Positions 22,101-34,415 are shown, numbered from the stretch's first letter. The stretch: DNA of 64,000 bases from Nannochloropsis oceanica (GCA_004519485.1 CP038131.1:1347108-1411107); one strand, 5' to 3'. Numbers and translations are program-made. Notes: generated by a model from the letters alone, not told the origin.

Positions 22101-25100
22101 TTGGTCTCCCTCCCCGGCCTCCTCCACCCGCCCCAGCGCCCCTCCCTCCCTCCCTCCCCCCCGTCCCCCCTCCATCGTCAAGAGCAAGGGAGGGGGCGTA
22201 GTTGACGCGGTGCCCATCGTGGAGATACCCGGATTTACACACCCCGTGCAGCAGTTCTTCCTAGAGGATGCCTTAGAATGGACTGGTAGGAGGGAAGGAG
22301 GGAGGGAGGGTGGATGTGCTTCTTTTCTACTCATCCTGTGCAGCAATGGACTGATTCGGACCTGGCTTCCCTCCCTCCCTCCCTCCCTCCCTCCCTCCGA
22401 CGCCACCTCAGCTTACCTCCCTCCCTCCCTTCTTCCCTCCCTCCTCCCTCCTTCCCTCCGACGCCCTTTCAGTTTACATATGCCCTTGCTCACCTCTTCC
22501 TCCCTCCCTCCCTCCCCCCCTCCCTCCCTCCCTTCCTCCCTCCCTCCAGGCGTGGACCTGAAGGCCGAAATCATCGCCGCCGCCATCGGGGGACGAGGTG
22601 GGGGCTACTCCTCCTTCTCCTCCTCCTCCTCCTCCTCCTATCCTTTCTCCTCCTCCTCCTCCTCCTCCTCCTACCCTTCCTCCAACGGGCGTGGGTCCGC
22701 GGCGGATTTTGCGGCTCAGCGGCGGAAGAAGATGAAGCTGGCCAAGATGGAGGACGGATATCAAGAACGCTTGGCAGTGATGAGGAGCGAGCAGGGACGA
22801 GGCTACAGGTAGGGAGGGAGAGAGGGAGGGAGGGAGGGAGGGAGGGAAGCAGAGTGTCTAAGCAGACTCATACGCGTCCGATGTTTCTCGCTCTACTACT
22901 CGCATCATCATAAACCTGACGTTTCTCACTTTACCACTCGTATCACTCACAACCCTTCTCCTCGATGTTTCTCGCTCTACTCCTCTCAGTCTTCGCACCC
23001 TCGAGTCCATGGCCGCCTTCGACGAGGACGAGATCCCCCACGTCTTGATCGAAGGTTAGCAGCCAGCCCTTCCTCCCTCCCTCCCTCCCTCCCTCCCCCC
23101 CTCCCTCCCTCGCTTCCTCCAGTAGTAAGCCATCCTCATGCTCCTTTCATACACCTGGAAACCCCACCCCACCTTTCTCTCCCTCCCTCCCTCCCTCCCT
23201 CCCTCCTTGCAGCCCTCGTCCGCAAGATCGACCATGAGGAAGGTCCAGGCGCCATCCTCATCTTCTTGCCCGGGTGGGAAGACATAAGCAAGCTCCACGA
23301 ATCCCTCCAGCGGCTCCCACAGGTAGGCAAAGAGAGAGGGAAGGAAGGAAGGAGGGGGGGAGGAAGAAAGGGTGAGAGGAGGGGATTCTTCAAGTGACCT
23401 TACCCACCTTCTTTCACCACGCTCCCCCTCCCTCCCTCCCTCCCTCCCTCCCTCCCTCCCTCCCTCCCGCAGGCCCGTAACTGGCGTCTCTATCCCCTTC
23501 ATTCCCAGCTTCCCATGGACCAGCAAAGGGAGATCTTTGCCCCTCCCCCTCCAGGCCTCCGGAAAATCGTCCTCGCGACCAACGTGGCAGGTGCATGCCC
23601 CCCCTCCCTCCCTCCCTCCCTCCCTCCCTTTCTTTGTTTTTTCCTTTCTTTCTTCCTTTCCTTCTTTCTTTTATGCCTCCTCCCTACCCCTTTGAATCGC
23701 TCCTGTTCCGAGATCCACCTTCTGTCTGTTCTCAAGCCCTCTCTTTACGTTTCCTCCCTCCCTCCCCCTCTCCCCATCCCCTTACCTCAGAATCCTCCAT
23801 CACCACGTCTCCTCATCTTGTTTCCTCCCTCCCTCCCCCTCCCTCCCTCCCTCCCCCTCCCTCACCCTCTCTCCCCGTCCCCTTCAGAGTCCTCCATCAC
23901 CATCGACGACGTCGTGTTCGTCCTGGATGGGGGCAAGCACAAGGAGAAGACCTACGACGCCGAGAAGAAGGTCAGGAAGGGAGGGAGGGTGAAAAGGCGG
24001 GCGGGATGCCATACAACGGTCTATCTTCCGGGTATCCTCCCTCACACATTCTTCCTGCCTTACAGCTGTGCATGCTCCTCCCCGCCTGGGTCTCTCGTGC
24101 TAGCGCCATCCAACGGAAAGGTACCTCCCTCCCTCCCTCCCTCCATCCATCCCTCCCTTCCTTCCTTCCTCCCTCCCTTCCTCCCTTCCTCCCTTCCTCC
24201 CTCCTTCTCCCCCTTCTTCCCTCCCTCCCTCCGGCCGTCCCGTTTACGCGCAGTCCTGCATACGGTCGAGCCGTTTAAATCCCTGGTCATTCTCCCCCTT
24301 CCTCCCTCCCTCCCTCCCTCCCTCCCTCCCTCCCTCCCTCCCTCCCTCCCTCCCTCCCTCCCTCAGGCCGAGCGGGTCGAGTGCAGCCCGGCAAGTGCTG
24401 GCACTTGTTCCCTCGGAGGAAGTTCGAGCTGGACCTGCCGCCTTTCCAGCTCCCGGAGATTGTGCGCACGCCCCTGGAGAGTCTGTGTTTGTCGGTACGG
24501 AGGAGGGAGGGAGGGAGGCATGGAGGGAGGCACGGAGGGAGGCACGGAGGGAGGGAGGGAGGGAGGGAGGGAGGGTGCGACATGGCTTGGCAGTGATGTT
24601 TCTCAACTCCCTCCTCCACGACGCACCGACCTGCCCGCGCTCATCCTCCCCTTCTCGCCCCCTCCCTCCCTCCCTCCCTCCCTCCTTCCCTTTGTCAGGT
24701 GCGTGCCCTGGGCGTGGCTCGCAAGGGCCGCGGGGGCATCGTCGAATTTCTCCAAAAGGCGGTGACTCCTCCCACCGACACGGCCATGTCCAACGCCCTC
24801 GAGCTCTTGCTGCATATTGGTACGCACCCCTCCCTCCCTCCCTCCCTCCCTCCCTCCCTCCCTCCCTCCCTCCCTCCCTCCCTCCCTCCCTCCCTCCTTC
24901 CCTCCCTCCCTCCCTCTTTGCCCTTGCTCTATCTGCGCGCCTCGCTTTCGTCCGTTTTGAGGATCGGAGGTTTCCTCTCTCCTCTCTCCCTCTTTCTTTC
25001 TTTCTTCCCTCCTCTATTCCTTCGTTCGTTGAGACGCAGAATTCTACGGCTTCTCCCTCTAATTTCTTTCTTCCCCACCTCCCTCCCTCCTTTCCTCCCG

Positions 25101-28100
25101 CCCAGGCGCCATCCAGCCCGACGAGCACCTGACGGCCCTCGGAAAGTGCTTGGCCACCCTCCCCGTCGAACCAACCATCGGCAAGGCCCTCATCTACGCC
25201 GTTCTCCTACGGTATGCCCACCCCTCCCTCCCTCCCTCCCTCCCTCCCTCCCTCTATCCCTCCCTTAAGTTTTCAACTTCTTACGCATCCCTCCCTCCCT
25301 CCCTCCCTCCCTCCCTCCCTCCATGACAACAGCTGCCTGGAGCCTGTACTGACCATCGTTTCCCTGCTCTCTACTAAGAGCCCTTTCGTCCTTCCTCTAG
25401 GTGCCTCCCTCCCTCCCTCCCTCCCTCCCTCCCTCACTCCCTCACTCCCTCCCTTCCTTCCCCGGTCTTGAGCTTCAACCATTTCTGAATTCCTTTCCTC
25501 CCTCCCTCCCTCCCTCCCTCCCTCCCTCCCTCCCTCCCTCCCTCCCTCAGAACGGAAAGAGGAGGCAAATCGTTCCAAGATCCAGCTGGCGGGTGGAGAA
25601 GCCTCAGACCACAAAGTAAAGAGGGAGGGAGGGAGGGAGGGAAAGAAGGAGAAAAGAAAGGCTATCCCAGACTGCTCAACCTCCCTCCCTCCCTCCTTCC
25701 CTCCCTCCCCTCCCTCCCTCCTTCAGGCCCTCCTCGCTGCCTACGAGGGCTGGCAGGACGCAGAGGTCAGGGGGCAGGGCCGGGATTTTGCTTGGCGCAA
25801 TTTTTTGTCCGGGCCCACGCTTGTGATGGTGAGGGGGAGGACCAAAAGGGAGGAAGGGAAGGAAGGAGAGAGGAAGTCTTTTTTCTTGGTCTCGTGTCCT
25901 CATGATCGGTATCTCATCCTCCCCGTCCTGCCTGTCTTCTCGTGTATTGCCAATCTAATCCCAATCCCAGGCAGTATATCCAATCCTAGGTATCGTAAAT
26001 TAAATCTAATCCCAGGATCTCGCATTCCCGCCTTTTCTAATACGAATCTAATCCCAGGTGGCCGACATGCGAAAGCAATTTTTTAATCTCCTCAAAGACG
26101 CCGGCCTTCTCCCCCAATTCGACTCGCGAACCGGTACGCCCCTCCTTCCTTCCTTTTCCCCCACCCACCCTCCCTCCCACCCACCCTCCCTCCCTCCCTC
26201 CCTCCCTCCCCCGCTCCCTCCCTCCCTCTCTCCGACGCAGGCGTCGGACGGGAGTACTACAATGCACACGCTCGGTCGTGGCCCGTGGTGAAGGCAGCCT
26301 TGCTAGCCGGGCTCTACCCTAATGTGGTGAGGAGGGAGGGAGGGAGGGAGGAAGGGAGGGAGGGAGGGAGGGAGGATGTGGTGTAGTTGTTGGCCATTGC
26401 GCGGGGGGTTCTCCACCGCCCTGACTATCCCTCCCCTTATCCTCCCTCCCTCCCTCCCTCCCTCCCTCCCTCCCTCCCTCCCTAGATCCGCGTGGACTAC
26501 GGCAAGAAGCGACCGACTTTCTTCACCCAAACGGACGGCACCCTCAAGCTGCACCCCTCTTCCATCAACGCCCCTCCTGAAGGAGACAGGGGCCCGCCTT
26601 CACCGGTGCTCTTCCACCGGTAACAGGAGGAGGGAGGGAGGGAGGGAGGGAGGGAGGGAGAGAGCAGGGCAGCATGAGGTCTTTCCGTGGTAGTTTACAT
26701 CGCGAGGTTCACATCACTGACCCCCCCCCCCCCTCCCTCGCTCCTTCCCTCCTTTCCGCCCTCCCTCCAGGTGGATGATGTTCTTCCAAAAGCTCAAGAC
26801 TCCGGCGGGGCTCTTCATTTTCGACACTTCCGAGGTCTCGCCCCTCGCAGTCCTCCTCCTTGGAGCGGGTTTACCCGAAAAGCACGGCCGACTCATTCCC
26901 ATTAGCTCCCTAGGTGCGCCCCTCCCTTTCTCCCTCCCTCCCTCCCTCCCTCCCTCCCTCCCTCCCTTCCTCCCTCCCTCCCTTCTCTCTCCCTCCCTCC
27001 CTCCCTCCCTCCCTCCCTCCCTCCCTCCCTCCCTCCCTTCCTTCCTTTCTCCCTCCCTCCCCGTCCTTCTTTTTGGTGCATTTTTTTGTGAGAAAAGACG
27101 ACGACTCAATCTTGTCAATCTTCTCGGTATGTCCCTCCCTCCCTCTCTCCCCTCCTCCCTCTTTCCCTCCTATACCTTTCCTTCAACCATCCCTCCCTCC
27201 CACCTGCAGACTTCCCCTTCGACAATTACATTAAGGCAAAGCAAAGCAAAAAGGCTCACGTCCACTACGCCAATGCCAAGACCTTCCTCGGCGTCGAACC
27301 CTGGGTTTACTTCGAGGTACAACCTCCCCTCCCTCCCTCCCTCCCTCCCTCCCTTTCCACCAGCCCCTCTCCTTTATCCGCCCTTACCGTGTCTTTCCCA
27401 TCTATCTTGCCGGCCACCCATTCTCCCCCCTCCCTCCCTCCCTCCCTCTCTCACTCCCAGATCGCCGGCGGCCCCCAAGCCACAGCCCTCATCGAAGACG
27501 CCCGACAGACTCTCATCTATCTCCTGGCCTGCATGTTGGAGAGCGGCCGACGCAAGCGCGTACGTCCTCCGTCCCTCCCTCCCTCCCTCTCTCCCTCCCT
27601 CCCTCCCTCCCTCCTACCCCTCAAAAGTATTTGCTTTTTACTTAACTCTCCCTCCCCCCCTCCCTCCCTCCCTCCCTCCCTCAGGATCTGATGCCCCAGG
27701 GCCACGAAGAATTCATTGCTGCCCTCTGTCGGTGCTTGGAGGCAGTGGAAGGGGAAACGGAAAAAATCGATGTGCGTAGGGAGGGAGGGAGGGTGGGAGG
27801 GAGCGGACGTTTACATGAATACAGTGTGAGAATGCGAAGGGAGGGAAGGGAGAGTAGGGACAAACAACCATCATTCATTGCTCGTCACTTCTCACTCCCT
27901 CACATCAATTTACACACCCACACCGACTTGATACAGGTGCATCCGTCTATGCAGGCCCTGCGCGACCGCATAGCACCCTATGTCCAGGCCGAAGCCAGGG
28001 CGCAGGACGGAAGCGGTAACGCCGGGGGGGGAGGGGGAGGGAAGGCGGGAAGTCGGTGGGAAAGGGGGGGGGAAGGAGGAGGAGGGAATGGAGATTATTA

Positions 28101-28454
28101 CACGTCCTCGTCCTCGTCCTCGTCCTCGAGGGGGATGGTGACGAGGAGTGGGGGAGGAGTAGGCAGCTTGGGAGGAGGAGGAGGCGGAGGAGGGGGAGGG
28201 GTGTCAAATGGAAGATCGGCGTACGAGGCACCGAGCACTATAAGCGCTGCGCCCGTGTTGAACCCGGCGGTTGTGGCGGCCAAGGCCGCAGCAGTAACAG
28301 CAGCAGCTGCCGTGTCGAGCCGGAGCAGCAGAAGTAGGGAGGGGGGGAGGGAGGACGAGGACCGTTACAGACCAACCTCTTCGGTTTCCTCGTCCTACGA
28401 CCGAGGAAGGGGGGGGAGCAGCAGTGGTGATTACCGGAGGTACGAGAGGAGCAG

Positions 28455-28488
<34 letters not shown>

Positions 28489-28641
28489 TACCGGCGGGGG
28501 GAAGCGCGGGATGAGGATAGGGACAGGAGGTTTCGGCCTAGGTCCCCCTCGCGCTCTCGTTCACGCTCCCCGGATTACATGAGGGAGAGGCCGAGCAGCA
28601 GGAGTGGAGGGGGGAGGAGCAACTACAGCCGATACCGCTGA
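19158..28641 (+). CDS. DEAH-box RNA helicase, DHX36/DHX29/DHX57 class
   Basis: ATP-dependent RNA helicase of about 1,400 aa in roughly 31 exons: about 19158-19421, 19525-19629, 19894-20064, 20239-20343, 20487-20600, 20740-20834, 21022-21098, 21231-21341, 21510-21586, 21747-21835, 21995-22286, 22550-22808, 22989-23054, 23213-23321, 23473-23588, 23887-23970, 24066-24122, 24367-24494, 24699-24820, 25106-25212, 25331-25401, 25550-25616, 25726-25827, 26058-26133, 26241-26325, 26485-26621, 26771-26911, 27209-27315, 27461-27558, 27685-27772, 27937-28641 (ends approximate). Motif [11 protein letters not shown], Ia [33 protein letters not shown] and [14 protein letters not shown] are all present, each in a different exon. 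Winged-helix/ratchet and OB-fold regions follow ([18 protein letters not shown]). The N-terminus is Gly/Lys-rich; a Ser-rich insertion precedes [20 protein letters not shown]; the C-terminus is Gly/Ser then RS/RG-rich, suggesting RNA binding in the nucleus. DEVH rather than DEAH is usual in this class. Confidence 0.9.
25952..26057 (+). repeat. Three repeats of a branch-point/3'-splice-site-like module
   Basis: AATCTAATCCCA(ATCCC)AG occurs at 25952-25970, 26003-26015 and 26045-26057 in one helicase intron; the last ends in the AG used to enter the VADMRKQFF exon. Confidence 0.8.
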
Positions 28642-29177
28642 GGAAGGGAGAGAGGGAGGGAAAAGACAATTTTGGGTGTGCGTATGAAGAGATGACGGGG
28701 AGAGGAGGAGAGGGGGAAAAGGAAAGATTAAAGCGGGTAAAGAAATGTAGGTCTGGGGCGAAAAAGATGCATTCAAAAATTTAAAAAATCGAATGAAGCG
28801 TTGGTGGTTGCCGTTGCATCTGTTCGCACAACAGTCGCAGTGTGATTGTGTCAACCTTTCGTCTCCCTTCCCACCTGAAAGGTTCTGGGGATTTCTGGAA
28901 AGTTGCCTTTAATGTCCTCCTTCTTTTCTCTATTTTTCTTCTGTTATGATAACGATTTGATTTTATCTCGCTCGGTACATCGATTAAAACAACATAAAGT
29001 ACAATACAAAAATGGCAGAAGAGTCCCTCCTTCTCTTTTCCTATATCTTTCTCCCCTCCATCCACTTTTTCTTCCATGTCTCCTCTACATCCACCAGCAT
29101 CGCCAATCGCTGGTGGAGGTGAAACACCAACAGCCACCGTCGGCTAAGGATGAGAAGGAGGAGGAAGAGGGGAGGTG
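28642..29177. other. Convergent intergenic region
   Basis: 3' flanks of the helicase and expansin genes. AT-richer than surroundings. No gene seen. Confidence 0.4.
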
Positions 29178-31810
29178 TTAGGGATGCACATCATCGCTTT
29201 CCTTGACGGTAGTAATGCATTTGGTGATACTGAGCTGGTGGCCCGTGATGGAATTGTGGACCGAGGAGTAGCTCTCGATTACAGGGCCCTTGGCGACGGG
29301 CTTGGGGAGGACTTTGACCTCATGCTGCTGTTGTGGCTGCTGCTGCTTCTGCTGTTGCTGTTGTGGCTGCTGCTGTGGCTGCTGCTGCTGCTGCTGCGGT
29401 GGCTGCTGCTTCTGCTGCTGCTTCTGCTGCTGCTGCTGCTGCTGCAGCTTCCGATGTTGTCCTTGTGCAGCCAACGAGGCGAGGGGGTCGTCGTCTGCAG
29501 GTTTGGTACTTGTGGCTGTGTGGGTGGGAGAAACGGAGAGGAGGGAGAGAAGAGAAATATTTTCAGACGACAGGCATAGGAAGGAAGGGGCGGAGGAAGG
29601 GATGGAGGAAGGGAGGGAAGGACGTACCATTCCCGCCTTTGATGTTGGCATCCGGCAGTTCCACGATGGTAACGATGCAAGATGTGCTGATCTCGTGCGT
29701 GCCGTTATTCGTCTAAAACACCGACATATGTACATATATATAAATATATTTGTGTGTAGAGAGAGAAAGATGGAGAAAGAATGAGTTCAAACTTATTGAT
29801 TCCAGCCATCCTCCGTTATGTCCATCCTTGTAACCCCCCTCCCTCTTCCTGTCGTTCATGGAGAATATTCACGGCAACTCTCCCTTACTCCATCCTTCCT
29901 TCCCGCCCCTGTTTCCTCCCTCCCTTTCTCCCTCCTTGCATGCGGTACTTACGATGTGAGTGGATGATGCGTTCTGCAAGACAACTCCCGTTGTCGGCGC
30001 AGGAAGATCCGCTGTGGGCACAGGGATCTGGGGAGAGGGAGGGAGGGAGGGAGGGAGGGAGGGAGGGAGGGAGGGAGGGAGGGAGGGAGGGAAGGCATGT
30101 TTAATGGGCGACGGCAGTCCAAGATGGATGTGCAACCTCCCTCCCTCCTTCCCTCCCTCCTTCCCTCCCTCCTTTTGTTCTAGCATAACTCATAACCTCC
30201 TCACTTACCCACGGTTGTGTAGCCGCTACGGCCGCGGCCGTATCATTGTCGGAAGAGGGAGGAGGGAGGGTGGAGGGGATGGCAGGGACGGGCGCGGAGG
30301 GAGCAGGCACCGCTGGCTGCTGGACGGGCGAAGAGGGAGGGCCACAGTCACGGAAATTCATGGTTCCCGATTGGATATTGTTCGTAATGGCTGGGAGAGA
30401 GTCGGTGACTGAAGGAGGAGGATGGGTGGGAGGGTGAGGAAGTGGTTGTGGACAGGAGGGAGGGGGGGGGAAGGGGGAAGGTAGAGAACGGTACGTACTT
30501 TCTTCTCCGAAGATGGAGGTAAGCTTGACTTGAAGAGGTGTCTTGAGGGGCGCCGTCTGTGGAGTGAGATATATGCCCGAAATAAGTAAACATTTCTTTC
30601 TCCGTTCCCTCTCTACCTTCCACCCTCCCTCCCCCCCTCCCTCCCTCCCTCCCTCCTTACCGGTCTGAACTGCCAGTGATCATCAGGGGTGGCAACGCCC
30701 TCCATCCATGCACCATTTGCGCCCTGCACGCGCATCTGCCCTACCGGACACTTCGTCAGGCGAGCCTGAATCTTGAGAAACCATTCGTTGGAGTCCTGGG
30801 TAGGAGGAAGGAAGGAAGGGAGGGAGGGCGGGCGGGAGGGAGGGAGGGATGTGATGGTTAGCCTATGACCGACGATCTCAGAGGTACGATGGATACAGCC
30901 CTCATCCTCCCCTTCCAGCCTTTCCCCCGTCGTCCCTCGTCTCTTCCCTCCCTCATGTCTTACCACCATGAGATATGAGATGGGAGTGCCTCCAGTCGCA
31001 CAGGGGATGGCCATCCAGGAGACGGGGACTCGACCCTCCCCATTCTGGCCCACGTTCAGTGTGCCCCACTCGCACTCTTTGCACTCGTCTAGAGAGGGAG
31101 ATAGAGACAGAGGAAAAGGAGAACGGTAGGGAATTTTGATTAAGAATTAAGTCCATCGTCCTCCCTCCCTCTCATTCCCCTTTTCCTCCACATTCCTCGT
31201 CCCTGCTCCATGTCATATCACACGCACCGTTTACAATCACGTCCATGGTCTCGTCGCCTGGAAGGAAGACCCGCAAGCACGTGCCACAGGGCGCAAATGC
31301 ATACAGCTGGGAGCTGACGCCGACGGTAGCTTTAATGTTGGATATCTCAGAGGGGACGCCTGCAGGAGTAGGCGGGCCCAGGGCGCAGTGGCCCTGCGCG
31401 GGCGCGTGCTGTAGATCGTTGTACACGAGCTAGAGGAGAGAAGAAGGGAGAGGGCGGAAGATGACGAGGCGAAGGGACAGGGAGCGTGAGTGTGGTGAGG
31501 AAAAAGGGACGCCCAACGGCGCTGAAAGACACCGCCCCTTAGTGGGGAGGTTTCACCCACCACACTCACTGAAAAGACACCCTCCCTTAGTGGGGAGGTT
31601 TCACCCACCACACACAATGTAAAAAAACATACCGTGCCGTATATTTTCCCCCTCTCCTTTCTTTCCTCCCCCCTTCTCCCTCAAACTTACCGAGCCCTGG
31701 ACGGGCTTGCCATAAAGCTCACGGATGTCGAACCCCAACCCCTGGTTCATGCTCATGGCCACGGCCAAGGCGACGGCGAAGATGCGGAAAGACACCAACC
31801 GCTCCATCAT
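29178..31810 (-). CDS. Expansin-like secreted protein with C-terminal poly-Gln region
   Basis: Expansins loosen cellulose-containing walls without hydrolysis. Nine exons (31810-31691, 31429-31228, 31088-30964, 30795-30661, 30556-30499, 30390-30209, 30027-29953, 29712-29628, 29515-29178) sum to 439 aa in frame. A signal peptide is seen (MMERLVSFRIFAVALAVAMS, cleavage near residue 26). The first domain resembles the double-psi beta-barrel: GHCALG, SSQLYAFAPCGTCLRVFLPG, MDVIVNDECKEC, GEGRVPVSWMAIPC. The second resembles the expansin cellulose-binding domain (CBM63): NEWFLKIQARLTKCPVGQMR, TPLQVKLTSIFGEETITNNI. A Pro/Ala/Ser linker follows, then a short second unit (THEISTSCIVTIVELPDANI) and a Gln-rich segment at about 345-395 encoded by a CTG/CAG array. 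The glutamine tail is not typical of expansins. Acts on the wall or during its remodelling by inference. Confidence 0.82.
29320..29450 (-). repeat. CTG/CAG array coding for poly-Gln in the expansin-like gene
   Basis: Imperfect CTG (plus strand) repeats read as CAG on the coding strand, giving runs of Gln broken by Lys and Pro. Confidence 0.92.
31524..31615. repeat. Two tandem copies of a ~46-bp unit inside expansin intron 1
   Basis: Units at about 31524-31569 and 31571-31615 share GAAAGACACC..CCTTAGTGGGGAGGTTTCACCCACCACAC with few differences. Each contains the small inverted repeat CCCCTTAGTGGGG. Confidence 0.85.
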
Positions 31811-32424
31811 GGCTGGTCTACTGGGACATGTGGGAAATGTATGTCGGGAGGGGTTGAATGAGAACAAAAACATGAACATGCACATGGGATGGTGTAGGCT
31901 CACACAGCTCACGAAGCGAAGTATATGATGAGGATATGGTGGGCATGCCGGGCAAGCTGATGCACAAAATTGTACCAGCTAGGACTAAAATACCGATATA
32001 AGGCACGCGGCATGCAAGATTGAAGGATGGCCTTCTCGAAAGACACCCTGCTCACTTCTGCTGATGGCTGATAAGATATGACGCCGTGCAACCGTGTTCT
32101 GACTGCCCACTGCCGTGTCATAGGGCGGTTGCTTGAAAATTGCGCAATGCTGCAATTGTTACGAGCACGCTCCGCAGCATGAGCACAGTGGAGTGTGCAG
32201 CAGTCTTGTCATATCAACAATTACGCACCGCCTTATTTTGCCTCACTTTCCTAGCCAGTCAAAAAGTTAAGAAGTTAACCTCCTCACCCTTTTCCAGAAC
32301 AAAAGCAACAGCTCCGGGCGATGTCTCGCGAAAACCATCACCAACCAAATGAACGGGTCACATGTGTTTATTTATGACTAACAAATGTTTTCCTCACATA
32401 TTGCCTCTTGCCATCTCGTTACCA
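31811..32424. other. Upstream region of expansin gene / 3' flank of MYND gene
   Basis: About 610 bp, no ORF with protein character. Confidence 0.4.
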
Positions 32425-34415
32425 TCACTTTCCCCCCCCCTTCCCTTTTCCCCCCCCCTCCTTATCCTTTTCCCCCTGCACTCCAATCCAAAACCGCGAG
32501 TTGCCGGCCGTGCGATTACATAGTGACAAGTCCAACTTCGCTAGTTCTCTGTCTTCTGGTTCCTCCTCCCCCGCCGCCATCACGCCATCCATGACCATCT
32601 TGGCATATCGCTGCAAGGCAGGCGGTTCTGTCTCCTCCAACACCAAGGAACGCATCGGATTAAGCTCAGGCCCCCAGATAATGTTGGCGCAGAAGTCCTC
32701 TTTGTAATTAGCTTGAAGGACATCCACTGTCTTCTTCCCTTCGAGGGCATCGTACATAGTCAAAAGTAAAGGGAGGCGGGCTTTTATGATGTAGGCGAGG
32801 GTAGGCAACCACATGGAGCCGTCGATTTCCTGGTGGTCGTTCCCTTGAAAGAGGGACGGTAAAGAAAGAGGGAAAAGGAGGGGGGGACAAGTAAATGAGG
32901 AATTACGACACTTCTGAGAACGTCATAAACTTTCCCATGCAAAGAAAGGAGAGACAAACTCAACCAGGCAGACTACATCATTCTCACATCCCTCCCAGCC
33001 TTCATCCTTCCATTCCTCCCTCTCTCCTTCCCTCCCTCCCCGCCCTCCTTCCCACCTGTATACGCTCCACTGTTGAACGCCACCACCAAATCAGGCTTAG
33101 GCGCCGTCCCTCCTCCATGCCGCAGCACCCAATCATGGTACAGCAAATTGCTCTTCTCCACGGTTACCCTCCCGCCTTCCTCCCCGCCCTCCTTCCCACC
33201 CTCGAACCCTTTAAGAGGCACGCGGAAAGTGGTGAGGGACGTGAGCTGGGGACCGAAGAGAGAGACCTCCAATCCTGAAAAGGGAGGAAGGAAGCTTTGA
33301 GTGAGGGCGGTCAGACCATGGACATATCATTGGAAGGGAGTGGGATAGGAGGTTGAGGAAAATATTGAAGGGGAGGGGAAAATGTGAGGGAGGGAGGGAA
33401 GGAGGGAAGGAGGGAAGGAGAGAGAGAAGGCAGAAAGAGGAGACTTGCCTTCATAGTAGTAGGGATACAGCAGCTTATAGAGCTCTCCCATGGTCAAATG
33501 CAGGCGCCGCGCCTCCTCCGTCTCCGTCGCCCCCAACACATGCAGTCGAAATGGCCGCTTTTTCGTCTCCCATCCCTCCTTCCCTCCCTCCCTGCCCAGC
33601 AAGCCGAACTTTTTCGCCGCCAAGGCAATGGTCAGGCCCTCGTGTAACACCTCACTCAAGGCCATGCCACTGCTATTGTTCGCGCTCGCCTGCTGTGAGA
33701 TGCCCCGCGTCTCGAAGAAGGCCGTCCATCCCTCCGGGATATGTCCCTCAGGCCAAGTCATGATCGACTCTCGGTGCAGACCGACCAGATATTTGTTCAA
33801 CCATTGCTCCTCGTATTGTGAGCGGATTCCCTCATTTTCACGGCAGATCCGCGCGATTTTGAGGGCAGTACAGGCTTGTTTGTGGACGCCGGAGTGGAAG
33901 TTGGCAAGTTGACAGTCGCGGGAACAATACCTTGTGGGAGGAAGAGGAGGGAGGGAGGGAGGGAGGGAGGGAAGAAGGAGAGTCAAAGGTACAGTCAGGA
34001 AATAAGCATACAGAAAGGAAATAACTATAACTATAACCTATGTGTATACGGAGGAGGGCATGCTTTCAAAAGGGCTTTTTTATCAATGCAATAAATCCCT
34101 ATGTTCACTCCCTGACATCATCCCTTATTTGCTCTCCCCCTCTTTCCCTCCAGCACGCTCGCCTTACCAGATGTTGGCACATTTCCCGCATTGCTTGAGT
34201 TTTCCCATGCCCTGCTCTCCTTCTCGTTTTCCACACTCAGCACAAATCCGCCGCATTGCTTCTCGCGTCTGGTAGGCTTCGGCAATCAGCATCTGATAAA
34301 GGTCCCCGCGCCGGGCAAGGGGGGCCTTGAGCATGGATGCCACTTGTCGCGTCTTTAATACGCCCAAACTCAGAAACGGGGCCAATGTTTGCCATGCCTC
34401 CTCGTCCGTCAACAT
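32425..34415 (-). CDS. MYND zinc-finger protein (MSS51-like C-terminal region)
   Basis: Four exons (34415-34168, 33930-33449, 33274-33056, 32843-32425) sum to 455 aa. An MYND zinc finger lies at about residues 58-103: Cys58, Cys61, Cys76, Cys79, Cys85, Cys89, His99, Cys103. It is split exactly by the first intron (ANIW/YCSRDCQ). The remainder (PFRLHVLGATETEE, KPDLVVAFNSGAYTG, EIDGSMWLPTLAYIIKARLP, LLLTMYDALEGKKT) resembles the C-terminal domain of MSS51/ZMYND15-type proteins. MYND fingers mediate protein-protein contacts; MSS51 acts in mitochondria in yeast, but no mitochondrial presequence is evident here. The intron at 33275-33448 begins with GCAAGT, a GC-AG intron. The tail is Gly/Lys-rich. 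Confidence 0.82.
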
